This document shows, one piece after another, positions 40,275 to 50,700 of a stretch of 64,000 bases of DNA (positions are counted from its first letter, which is position 1; the number at the start of each line of letters is the position of its first letter). The translations under genes and the position numbers were made by a program. Origin of the DNA: Trichomonas vaginalis G3. Lineage: Eukaryota; Parabasalia; Trichomonadida; Trichomonadidae. The notes beneath the pieces are model-generated. The model was not told the DNA's origin and made no database searches. It worked only from the letters and a program-made list of their open reading frames with translations. The stretch is from NCBI RefSeq assembly GCF_026262505.1, contig NC_067207.1, forward strand, positions 11,996,082-12,060,081, written 5' to 3'.

Positions 40275-43220
40275 ATGGTGTATCCCGCTCACGCGCACAC
40301 GCCTGAAGAAGTCGCTAAATATTTTAATAGTGACTTAGAGAAGGGCTTAACAGATGAACAAGTCCTTATCAACCGCGAAAAGTACGGTGTCAACTCCGTT
40401 CCACCGCCAAAGAGGAAATCCATCTTTTCCATGATCCTTGAACAGTTCCAGGATCCTATGGTCATTATCCTCCTCATTTCCGTCGTTCTTGGCTTCATCT
40501 TCGCCTATTTCGAAGAGGATCCAGAAGAGCGCACAACTGCTTTCATTGAACCTTGGGTTATTATTTTCATTCTTGTTGTTAATGCTACAATCGCTGTTTA
40601 TCAAGACCTCAATGCTCAGAAGTCCGTTGAGGCTTTAAAGGAATTCACACCTTCCCTTGCTAACGTTATCCGTAATGGCGAACTCCGTGAGATCCCAGCA
40701 GTCGAAGTCGTCTGCGGCGATCTTGTTGATGTCTCCGAAGGCCGTGCTATCTCTGCAGATATCCGTCTCTGCAAGTTCAAGTCCTCCATGGTCGCCATCA
40801 ACGAGTCCAACCTCACAGGTGAACCAGTCCCAGTCCAGAAGTCTCTCGAAGTCGTTAAGGAAGATGCTGTCGTTAACGATCGTATCAATGTTGCCTACAA
40901 GGGCACACCACTCGAGCGCGGTGGCTTCATCGGTATCGCTTATGCTGTCGGCAAGGATACACAGATGGGCTACATCGAAGAGACAACACAGCAGGAAGAA
41001 GAAGTTATCACACCACTTCAGCGCAACCTCGACAACTTCTCCAAGTACATTTCTGTCGGCATTCTCTTTATCTGCGTCATCACTTGGTTTGCTAACATCT
41101 CCAAGTTCGATGAAGTCGGCAACGGCAACAGAATCAAGGGTGGTCTCATGTTCTTCAAGATTGCTATTTCCCTCGCTGTCGCTGCTATCCCAGAAGGCCT
41201 TCCAGCTGTCGTTACAATGACTCTTTCCCTCGGTGTCAACCGTATGGCTAAGTCCAACGCTATTGTCACAAAGCTTCCAGCTGTCGAAACACTCGGCTGC
41301 ACATCCGTCATCTGCTCTGATAAGACAGGCACACTCACAACAAACAAGATGGTTGTCCAAGTTTTCGCTACAGTTATCGATGGAAAGTCCTCTGTCTACC
41401 AAGTTCAGGGCAAGGACTACGACCCAGATGGTGCTCTCGCTATCCAGGGCCAGAAGGTCTCTAACCTCTATGAACACAAGGCTGCCCAGATGTCTGCTAT
41501 GGTTGGCACACTCGCTAACGATGGTGCTATCATCTACAGCAAGGAGAAGGGCTTCGGCCGTAAGGGCGAACCAACAGACGCTGCTATCAAGGTCTTCGCT
41601 GAGAAGGTTGGTCTCCCAACAAAGGAAGCTGAAGAGGCTCGTCTTAAGAAGGGTGCTGTTGAGCGCATGGAAGATGTCTCCAAGTACTGGTACAAGGAGT
41701 ATCCAAAGGTCCGCACACACGAATTCACACGTGCCCGTAAGTCAATGTCCTGCATTGTTGGCAAGAACACACTCGTCATGAAGGGTGCTTTCGAAGTCAT
41801 CCTCGCTAAGTGCGACCGCTACATCGAAGACATGACAGGCGAAGTCAAGCCACTCACAGAGGCCGTCCGCAAGGAAATCGACTCCTGCCGCCAGGAATGG
41901 GCCGGCAAGAAGGCATACCGCTGCATCGGTCTTGCTTACAAGGAATGCACAGATGACTGGAACAACTGGAATATCATTGATCAGCAGGAGCTCATCAAGT
42001 ACGAATCTGGCTGCATTTGGGCTGGTTCCGTCGGTATCCTTGATCCAGAGCGTCCAGATGTTGCTCAGTCAATCAAGGACTGCTACAACGCTAACATCCG
42101 TGTTATCATGTGCACAGGTGATAACCCAGAAACAGCTACAGCTATCGCCCGCAACATCCACATGCTCGGTGAGCACGAAGATCCAACAGGCAAGGTCTTC
42201 ACAGGCGCTGCTTGGGAAAAGATGAACGACGCTGAGAAGCGTGAAGCTGCTAAGAACGCTGTCGTTCTTGCTCGTGTCGAACCAAAGCACAAGCGTGAAC
42301 TCGTCGGCATCCTCCAGGAACAGAACAACGTCGTCGCCATGACAGGTGATGGTGTTAACGATGCTCCAGCTCTTTCCAAGGCTGATATCGGTATCGCTAT
42401 GGGTACAGGCACAACAGTCGCTCAGGGCGCTGCTCAGATGATTCTTTCCGATGACTCCTTCTCAACAATTGTCAAGGCTGTCCGCGAAGGCCGTGCTATC
42501 TACAACAACACAACATCCTTCATCCGTTACCTTCTTACATGCAACATTGGTGAAGTCGTTTGCTGCTTCGTTTCCTCCCTCATCGGTGGTCCAAACCTTC
42601 TCCGCTCCACACAGCTCCTCTTCGTCAACCTCGTTACAGATGGTCTCCCAGCTACAGCTCTCGGTGTTAACCCAGCTGAGCCAAACGTTATGGATCTCCC
42701 ACCACGTCCAAAGGATGAGAACATCATCACACCAATGAACCTTTGCCGTTACATTGTTGGTGGTGTCTACCTTGGTCTCGCTACAATCGCTGCTGCTTAC
42801 TACCACTACATCCTCGACCCACTCGGCCCACACCTTACATACTACGAAATCACACACTACCATGGCAACCCACATATCAAGGAAATCCTTGAGGATGAGA
42901 CAGCTGGCACAATGGCTATGACAGTTCTTGTTATCATTGAAATGTTCTCTGCCCTTACTGCTGTTTCTGAACATCTTTCATTCTTCCAGTTACCACCACA
43001 CAGAAATCCAAAGCTTATCCTCTCCATCTGCGGCTCTGTTCTCGTTCATCTTCTTGTTATTGAGCTCCCAATCACACAGAAGATCTTCTCCGTTGTCCAC
43101 CTCAACTGCACACAGTGGGCAATCATTGTTCTTCTTGCCTTCCCTGTTGTCATCATTGAAGAAATCTTCAAGTTCTACATCAGAAAGACACAGAAGCACA
43201 TCCACATTGTTCGTGAATAA
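40275..43220 (+). CDS. SERCA-type P2A calcium-transporting ATPase
   Basis: ATG 40275 (MVYPAHAHTPEEVAKYFN) gives 981 residues, the normal size for SERCA. All P-type landmarks are present: TGE in the actuator domain (NESNLTGEPVPV), PEGLPAVVT of M4, the phosphorylated Asp in SDKTGTLTTN (D349), TGDNPETA and TGDGVNDAP of the hinge, and M5/M6 calcium-site segments (NIGEV, FVNLVTDGLPATALG). It pumps Ca2+ from cytosol into the ER at the cost of ATP. Codon use is strongly C-ending with ACA for Thr and CCA for Pro, unlike the neighbours, and typical of highly expressed trichomonad genes. The stop overlaps TAAA. The 97-bp gap to the next gene makes each gene its own unit. A T. vaginalis SERCA-like pump called TVCA1 is known and this may be it. 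Confidence 0.96.
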   Translation: MVYPAHAHTPEEVAKYFNSDLEKGLTDEQVLINREKYGVNSVPPPKRKSIFSMILEQFQDPMVIILLISVVLGFIFAYFEEDPEERTTAFIEPWVIIFILVVNATIAVYQDLNAQKSVEALKEFTPSLANVIRNGELREIPAVEVVCGDLVDVSEGRAISADIRLCKFKSSMVAINESNLTGEPVPVQKSLEVVKEDAVVNDRINVAYKGTPLERGGFIGIAYAVGKDTQMGYIEETTQQEEEVITPLQRNLDNFSKYISVGILFICVITWFANISKFDEVGNGNRIKGGLMFFKIAISLAVAAIPEGLPAVVTMTLSLGVNRMAKSNAIVTKLPAVETLGCTSVICSDKTGTLTTNKMVVQVFATVIDGKSSVYQVQGKDYDPDGALAIQGQKVSNLYEHKAAQMSAMVGTLANDGAIIYSKEKGFGRKGEPTDAAIKVFAEKVGLPTKEAEEARLKKGAVERMEDVSKYWYKEYPKVRTHEFTRARKSMSCIVGKNTLVMKGAFEVILAKCDRYIEDMTGEVKPLTEAVRKEIDSCRQEWAGKKAYRCIGLAYKECTDDWNNWNIIDQQELIKYESGCIWAGSVGILDPERPDVAQSIKDCYNANIRVIMCTGDNPETATAIARNIHMLGEHEDPTGKVFTGAAWEKMNDAEKREAAKNAVVLARVEPKHKRELVGILQEQNNVVAMTGDGVNDAPALSKADIGIAMGTGTTVAQGAAQMILSDDSFSTIVKAVREGRAIYNNTTSFIRYLLTCNIGEVVCCFVSSLIGGPNLLRSTQLLFVNLVTDGLPATALGVNPAEPNVMDLPPRPKDENIITPMNLCRYIVGGVYLGLATIAAAYYHYILDPLGPHLTYYEITHYHGNPHIKEILEDETAGTMAMTVLVIIEMFSALTAVSEHLSFFQLPPHRNPKLILSICGSVLVHLLVIELPITQKIFSVVHLNCTQWAIIVLLAFPVVIIEEIFKFYIRKTQKHIHIVRE

Positions 43221-43311
43221 ATTTCCGGATAATTTTTTTTGGTTTTCTAAAAAATTTAATTGATTGAAAAAATTATAATACAAAAACTTACTTCTTCTTT
43301 TGTTTCCTTGA

Positions 43312-43316
43312 TCATT
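43312..43316 (+). promoter_or_regulatory. Possible Inr of the karyopherin gene
   Basis: TCATT with A43314 would leave only four bases before ATG 43318, shorter than usual; either a very short leader or a chance match. Confidence 0.3.
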
Positions 43317-43317
43317 A

Positions 43318-46230
43318 ATGGATGAAGATTTAGATTCGATATTTGCACTTTCATTAGTTCCGATTAATGAAGCAACTTCTTTGGCTACAAAGAGAATACT
43401 TGAGATAATGGATGATCCTCAATCAATATTTTCTTTAATTCAGCATTTAAAAAGTAATAAAGACAAAACTATTAGACAACAAATAGCAATTACAATATCA
43501 AAAATGGCAGAAAGACATGCGAAATACTATATACATTCTGATTCTTTTGTAAAAATAAAGGAAATCCTACTAAATACAATTCTTTTCGAAAAAGATCAAA
43601 TTATTAAGGGTAAGCTACTCAATTCTATAGTATCATTATTCAAAGAAACGCAAGCCAATTGGGATGAGCTATTCAATTTCATACAAAAACGTTTAAAAAA
43701 TAATACTGATTTAGATCTGTTGCTTTTCTTCGATATTTTCCGTAGATTACTACCTCTCGTTACACCTGAGTCCATTTCTCAACTATTTGGAGACTTTGTT
43801 TCAAACAATTTAAAAAATCCGAAAGCAATAGCTGGAAATACTTTGATTGAGATGATGGTACTCGTCATAGAGCTCAAGAAATATATAAAAGTGAGTCCTG
43901 AAGCGCTTAATGATATTTATATCATAGCGAAGGAACAAATTTTCAATATTTCTCAAGAAAATTATAATGATAAACTTGGTGCTCTATGTGATGCCTTTCT
44001 TGATTTTATATCTGCTTATATCGAATTCACAGACTTTGATGATGTTTTTGAGTTAATAACTAAAATATTAGATGAAGAGTCTATATCTGTTGACAATAAG
44101 ATATTGATTCTTCCTATTCTTGAGCCTATTATTAATTACTCTGATAACAATGAGAAAATTTCATTCCAACAGTTGATTTTGATTATTCTAAAATTTATTA
44201 CAATAATTTCATCAGAATACGATCTCAATGACATAAATAACTATTTCCCTGAAGAATTAGTAGCGACTATCTCTAAAAAATGTCCTCAACTTGAATTTTA
44301 TCAATATATTGTTGAAGCTTTAAAAAGCGGTGATGTTTCAGATATTGCAGTACTTTTCCTTTTAATGTATGCGTTACAAGACATTCAGCTGGCGATTCAA
44401 CGTAATATTTTGGACGTATTTCAATTTATTCAGAAAAATGTCAACAATGAAAGCCTTGATAATGTTAAAATTTCATTAATGCTGCTTAAAGAGATATTCG
44501 ATTGTCGATTTCAAGAATTAGAGAAAATATCAGTTGGTTGCAACGAAATGTTCTTAAAATTGTTAGAAACACAGGACAATGATACTTTAATGCTCACTTT
44601 AAAGGCGTTCACCTCTTACTTTTCAGCAGTTCCAATAAATCCAACTGATTTTTCTTCTCTTTATACGGGTTTAATTAAATTACTGCATGAAAACGAGCTA
44701 CCATCTGCTTATCTAGGATTTGATTGTATCAAAGAACTCATTAATTCGGCTCAAGACTGTGTAACTCTTCATCTTCCAGATATTTATTATAATCTAAAGG
44801 AATTTGCAGCAAATGATAATGCATATAATTGTATTAGATCTTCTAGTATTGAATCTTTAGGTCTGTTACTCGGAGCAGGAAAATCTGTTGATGAACCGAT
44901 TTTAGATGATTATTTTGCATTAATCTTTGGCATTCTTGACAGTAATCCTAATAAAATCTCTCCTTTCTTTACTGAATGTCTCGAATCTTTAGCTAAAACG
45001 TGCAAAATTAAAGTATTAGAAATAGGGACTATAATTGATAGGATTATATATGCAATGCAGCAAAACGATAGTGATTACATAGCTTCTTCGCTCAAATTCT
45101 TGAAATCTTATTTCAAATATTGTAAAATCGAAGACGTTAGCGGCCATTATGATATTCTTAAGAATATCCTATTAGAGTACTTCCAGAGTGATTCAGATTA
45201 TGATGTATTATCTCTTAATATCAAAGCTATTTTTAGATTCACAGTATTATTTGGAAAGATTGATGAAGATTTCTTAACAACCATAATGTCTTTTGCTGAT
45301 AATATAGAATTATTAAGTTTATTCTTATATTTCTTCAGGGAAATATTTGAATCAGAAATTGAAGTTAGTAATGAAGTAATTGGTCTGTATCTTCAATGTA
45401 CCCTTAATGTAATATCGCCATCATTCGAAGATGAAGAGATAAAAAATGATGGATTTAATTCATTTTCTAGATTCGCTATAAAACATCCTGATAAGTTCCT
45501 TTATGCTGATTTCTATAATATATGCATAGAATATTTTCAGAATAATGAAAATAGTGAATGGATTCTTGAATGTACAGGAATTTACTCGATTTTGTTCCAA
45601 CCTAATTTAGGCGAATCGTTTATAAAAGATATATCGGACATATTCTTTGGTACATTAAAATATTGCGATTTTATCGTTATGCCTCATAATCTCATTGGAA
45701 TTGAAAAATATATCAACGCAGGATTTGTTCCAGATCAAGAAAAGATCACTCAGTTAATAGAGTCAGCAAATTTAGTTTATTCATCAGAATATTGCGGAGA
45801 AAAAAATTATTATTTGACAATTTACGGATTTAACCTAGTAATGTTTAGTGCTTTCTCTCACTTAGAGTTTGACATTAGTATAGTATCAGAATTCTTACCT
45901 AAAATGTTTGAAAAGTCAAATGATCTTAATTTCCAATCAGAATCGGATAATTTATTCCAAAACGTTGTCAAAGTCTGTTACAAATACTCTGACATTGTAA
46001 AAGATTTTGGTCAGCAAGTTATTGACTTCTTTATGAAGCCATTAACATGTAGTATTCAAATATTCAAAAAACTCAACCTCAGTAGCGAAACGCTTCACAG
46101 CATCTCGTCATATTTAGGTGATTGTATTAATTCAGATTCAAATTGTGCTGTATACATTAATAACCTCTTGGAGGATCCTGTGATTTGCGAACGTTTTGTA
46201 GAAAGATCGGGTATTTCGTTAACTAAATAA
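43318..46230 (+). CDS. Importin-beta family karyopherin (importin 4/5-like)
   Basis: The 970-residue protein is all-helical, with HEAT-type repeats throughout. The N-terminal 60 residues read as an importin-beta start (ATKRILEIMDDPQSIFSLIQ, then KTIRQQIAITISKMAERH), in which the RQ-A-I pattern is the usual Ran-binding N-terminal repeat. Later repeats such as CVTLHLPDIYYNLKEFAAND and RSSSIESLGLLLGA match the middle of importin 4/5. The expected role is RanGTP-dependent import of cargo through nuclear pores. The length is slightly below the usual 1,080 or so. Exact subfamily is not certain. The stop overlaps TAAA. Confidence 0.75.
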   Translation: MDEDLDSIFALSLVPINEATSLATKRILEIMDDPQSIFSLIQHLKSNKDKTIRQQIAITISKMAERHAKYYIHSDSFVKIKEILLNTILFEKDQIIKGKLLNSIVSLFKETQANWDELFNFIQKRLKNNTDLDLLLFFDIFRRLLPLVTPESISQLFGDFVSNNLKNPKAIAGNTLIEMMVLVIELKKYIKVSPEALNDIYIIAKEQIFNISQENYNDKLGALCDAFLDFISAYIEFTDFDDVFELITKILDEESISVDNKILILPILEPIINYSDNNEKISFQQLILIILKFITIISSEYDLNDINNYFPEELVATISKKCPQLEFYQYIVEALKSGDVSDIAVLFLLMYALQDIQLAIQRNILDVFQFIQKNVNNESLDNVKISLMLLKEIFDCRFQELEKISVGCNEMFLKLLETQDNDTLMLTLKAFTSYFSAVPINPTDFSSLYTGLIKLLHENELPSAYLGFDCIKELINSAQDCVTLHLPDIYYNLKEFAANDNAYNCIRSSSIESLGLLLGAGKSVDEPILDDYFALIFGILDSNPNKISPFFTECLESLAKTCKIKVLEIGTIIDRIIYAMQQNDSDYIASSLKFLKSYFKYCKIEDVSGHYDILKNILLEYFQSDSDYDVLSLNIKAIFRFTVLFGKIDEDFLTTIMSFADNIELLSLFLYFFREIFESEIEVSNEVIGLYLQCTLNVISPSFEDEEIKNDGFNSFSRFAIKHPDKFLYADFYNICIEYFQNNENSEWILECTGIYSILFQPNLGESFIKDISDIFFGTLKYCDFIVMPHNLIGIEKYINAGFVPDQEKITQLIESANLVYSSEYCGEKNYYLTIYGFNLVMFSAFSHLEFDISIVSEFLPKMFEKSNDLNFQSESDNLFQNVVKVCYKYSDIVKDFGQQVIDFFMKPLTCSIQIFKKLNLSSETLHSISSYLGDCINSDSNCAVYINNLLEDPVICERFVERSGISLTK

Positions 46231-47711
46231 ATTGTTTTTATTTGATGGTTATTTAATAATATTTTTTTTTTAGAATGAGAAATTTCTTGAAGGAAACGTC
46301 GAATTTCTAAAGGTTGTATATGAAATAAATGCTATACTAAGATATATAGTCATCTGACGTAGAATGAAGGATTAAAATAAATTTTATTGGAATGAAAGAA
46401 GTATTATGCAGCAACATACTTATACTTCCATTGAAATATCAAGGTTAACGTAAAATTTCGGAGAGAATCCAGATTTTATTCGAGTTCTTGAGTAAATTTA
46501 CCTGATAGAAATTGTCACTTTTTAGAAACAGAAACAAAATATGAATTTCGCGATTTCCTGCAAGAAATACAATGAACGAGTGAAAGCCAGATGAAATTGA
46601 AACTTTCTAATTTCCAAAAAAAGTTTGAAATCGAAAAAATGAAGTTAAACATCTTGCAAAAATTTTTCATTTTTGAATTTTTCTAATTTTTTTGGAGTTG
46701 ATTTTGCGATTTCAGATGCTAATATCATGTTTTAAGAAAATATAAGTCGACAGATAGCAATTATTTTATGCAAAAGATTATAATTTATAGGAAATATAAT
46801 GATATATTAATTCAATCAAACTTTATTTATATATTTTCATTGATATTGTGCCTAATCTTTAAAGATAACACCAACATATTTAGTGTTAATGATTTCTTTA
46901 TTATTTCAAGTAAAATAATATTCTAAGTTTCAAATCTATCATCTTTTTCCTAAATTCCTTATGTTTCGGCCAAATTCTTACTCAAATTAACAATCTACTT
47001 TTGGAAATAAGATTAGTCATTCCAAAAGAAATCCATAGTAGCAATATTTTTTACAAGATTACAATAAATTATTTAGTTTCTAGTCACCGAATCCGACTAA
47101 CATCCAAGTAATTCATCAATATAAGAAACAGTTAATTGCAATATGCTATAAGTCATATCATTTCTTGATAGTGTTGCTCAGACAAGTTGCTATCAATAGA
47201 AAATAAATTGTACAAAATCAAATGAATAACACGAATTTCAAACCCCATTAGTATCCCAAGCTGAATTGGACAAGAGTTCATTCGATGAAATAGGCTTTTT
47301 GACCAAATTATTGACAATTCTTTTAATTCCCGATCTTACTCGATAAATGATCGGCTATCTCAATTATAAGTCAATCTATCATTATATTTTTGTTATTATC
47401 GTTACCCAAAATGCTTTACAATTATTTTTTTATTCTCTAATTGTTACTTTCACGAATTTTCTCATTCGTTCCTTTAAAATCAATCTACAGCAATAACTAA
47501 ACGGAGATCTTGATCAGAAAATTTCTTCACCGTTGATCGGGTTAGAATTTAGATTGGCTCAACGATTAGTGAATATACTCATAATTTATTATACAATCTT
47601 AGTTAATTACTATTTTGACTAAATTTTGTTTATTGACCAAGTGAAATAAATTTTTTAATTCTGAAAACCGCATAAGATGCTATTTTTGATACAATAGCAT
47701 CTAAAGAACAT
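46231..47711. other. AT-rich spacer, 1.5 kb
   Basis: No gene seen. Just before the next gene, 47675-47683 and 47694-47702 form a perfect 9-bp hairpin (AGATGCTAT/ATAGCATCT) ten bases ahead of ATG 47712. Confidence 0.5.
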
Positions 47712-50700
47712 ATGACTGATAAATATGGTTTATTTTGTTTTTCTATAAAAACCTCCTATTACACCCAAAAACCGCAATTATTGCCGACAAAAAAAAAATC
47801 TAAAAAAATGCTGGATCCAGAAGATAATTTTGATTCATGGCTTGCATTGGTAAGGGATTTAATAGACGACCCTGACCAGTTTGAGCCGTTTTATCCAGGT
47901 TTTCTTCGATTATTTGACTGTATATCGAAGACTGGATTTTTACCCGAGGAAATTACGCAAGAACCAGACATATTCGTCAAAAATCAATTCTTACTAACAA
48001 AACTCCTCTATATCGAGAAGCCTTCTTCGCGGCAACAAAAACTTATTCAAAAATTTTTCACATTACTACTTAAGCTCTCATTAATTGGCTTTGGATACGG
48101 TGAACAGGCACTAATGTCTCTAGCCACCACAATTATCACGATTACAGAGTGGCCTCTCTACAATTCAGGAAGGCGTCATTTATATCAACAATTATGCAGT
48201 GCATTTATAGGATTAGGTGCACCAAATATATTAATTGAATACATGTGCAACAGATGCCAGAATTTTAAGCTTTTTAACGAATCTTTGGCAATTTATTCAA
48301 CAATCGCGAAATTTGACGATAATTTTAATTTTGATAATGTTGTTGTTCGTATTACACATTCTATTCAAAAAATTCTCGACTTAACATGGAATTCTAACGG
48401 ATATATGGAACTTCCGAAAGCTCTTGAGCATTTCCGAGCAATTCTTCCTGAAACAAAAGGAGACGCAGATTATTTATTGGATCAACTCACTCCAATTCTC
48501 GAAAAATTCATTGTTCAAAATTCATTCGACCAACGCCGTATCTTTTTAGTAGTTTTACAGCAATTAATCAACGATAAATATCTTGCCGAACCTACGGCCT
48601 TCTTTGTCAAGGGCCATCCCGACATTTTGAAGAATTTTCAATTTCATACTCAATTTGGCGAAGCTCTTGGCGATATCTTAACAGGTGTCGCTAAATACGG
48701 ATTACTCGAGAAAGAAATCATACGAAAAGTGTGGTCATTGCACTCATCTCGCTACGATACAGAAGTTGAACCATTTATTAAGATGTTTGTCAAGATGGCT
48801 GAGACCGCAAAAGATGACACATTGTCCGAAGTTGTCGGCTGCATCCTTTCCTCCGATAATTCTAACAAAGTTTGGTTCAATACAGTTGATAAATTAATTA
48901 CAAAGGTTGGAGAACGTCCAAACCTTACAAATGAGGTCACACAAATTAAGAATACATTATGGACCATCGCGTTCGACTCCAATCATCCTTGCAGGAAGAA
49001 TGGACGCGAATCTTTATTAAATATCATTGGAAACAAGCCAGATATGGCCACCTTCAAGGCCATCATGACCGAAGAACAAAGAACAGACATAGATTCGGAA
49101 ACAAGAATCTATTGCTATCAATTAATGCGAGATATCATAGAATTCAAGCTAAAAGTTCCTCCAGAGGTCTTCAAAGTCGTTGTTGGACGCTGTATTGAAG
49201 CAATCTTCAACTCACGGCCCATTCCTGATGAGTTTTTCGCATTTTTGACAAATACATACAAATCATTGCGACTAAACTTCGAAACAGAGTTCCTACAACA
49301 GATCATTAGACTCAGGAAGACCTCAGACAAGATCTATCCGTTCATAAACAGCCTCTGCGACAACGATTTGATAGAAACCGAAGTAATGAACGAATTAATC
49401 GACGGAATTCCACTTTCAGAGTTCGATTATGGCTTCTACTCGTTCATTGACCACTTCATGGGCCTTCTAAACTTCAATCAGAACGATGTCATCACCAAAT
49501 TGCCACTTCAAAACGAAGAACTGCTCTGGAGATTCAGTTTAGAGGAGTCACCAATGCGGGAGAAGTTCGTAGACCTCCTCTGCAACATGTACGATTCAAA
49601 TGACGGAAATGAATTAACAGATGAAATGATGATTGCAGAGTTTATCAAACATTGGTCGGTCCTAGAATGCGAGGACACAAAGAAACTCAATCTTTTGATT
49701 TCTTTCATTTCCTGCATCGAAGACAAAATCGACACAGAAGTTCCTCCACGATTTCCCGACAAGTTCATCGTGAAACTCACATGTACATCAACAGAACCAG
49801 AGTTCACAGTCAATCTTGATGTAGGAAGTGAGTCAACAATCGGTTGTGTTTGTGAAAAAGTGGCAAAACAAAGAGATGTCAAAGTTTCGACCATTTTGGC
49901 ATTTTCCAAAGGAAATGAACTGAACAGATCAACGAAACTAAAGGATTTAGACAGTTTCGGAGACAACATGTCATTAGAAATCAAATACAGGACATCCAAG
50001 AAAGGAAAAAGAAGCCACAAAAGAAATTGTTGGCCAAGTTTGTATTTGAAACAAACCGAATATCCCTCTCAATTTTATTTGAGATTGAAAACAAACGGTG
50101 AATCGATTATTTATGACATTTTGAGTAGATTGCAGACTGTTGAGCCAAGCCATGAGATTCTCAAACCAATGCTTGAAGGAATTAACTGCCAAACAGGCGC
50201 TTTCGATGAAAACAACACTTATTTCTTTTTGTACAATTTGACAACATTTGTCAATTATTTCTTAGACGAAAATACGAAACAGAAAGCTACAGATTGCACA
50301 AGGAAATTCTTTGTTGACAACTATTTCTGTTTGATTTTCGGAAATATAAGAAAGAACTTTTTGGATAAGTCGAATTTCAGAGATATCTTGTTTGAGTTAA
50401 TGAGGTTCTTCAGATACTACCAGCCAATAAACGAACAAGTCTTCAAGAACATGTTCTTCGAATTGTTGGAATTAGGAAATGATATTGATGAAAAAGTGAC
50501 ACTATCAAAAATGGAATCAAAAATCATGTTTAATCATATCAACCAAACTATTGAGTACCAGTTCCAAACGAAGAAGAGAATACTGCAGTTGGATAACGCT
50601 AGCAAACATATATTTAACATGTTGTTGTTACCTGATCAAAGAAAAAGAAATTTGGCAAAAAATGCTTTCGAAGCAATTTCTTTTCCTCTTGATTTGTTCA

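Noticed and set aside
40635-41720. Long antisense frames (up to 361 codons) opposite the SERCA gene, with similar ones at 42462-42974 and on the plus strand
   Set aside because: They are mirror effects of the strong codon bias in the pump gene; the protein content is low complexity and has no family motif.
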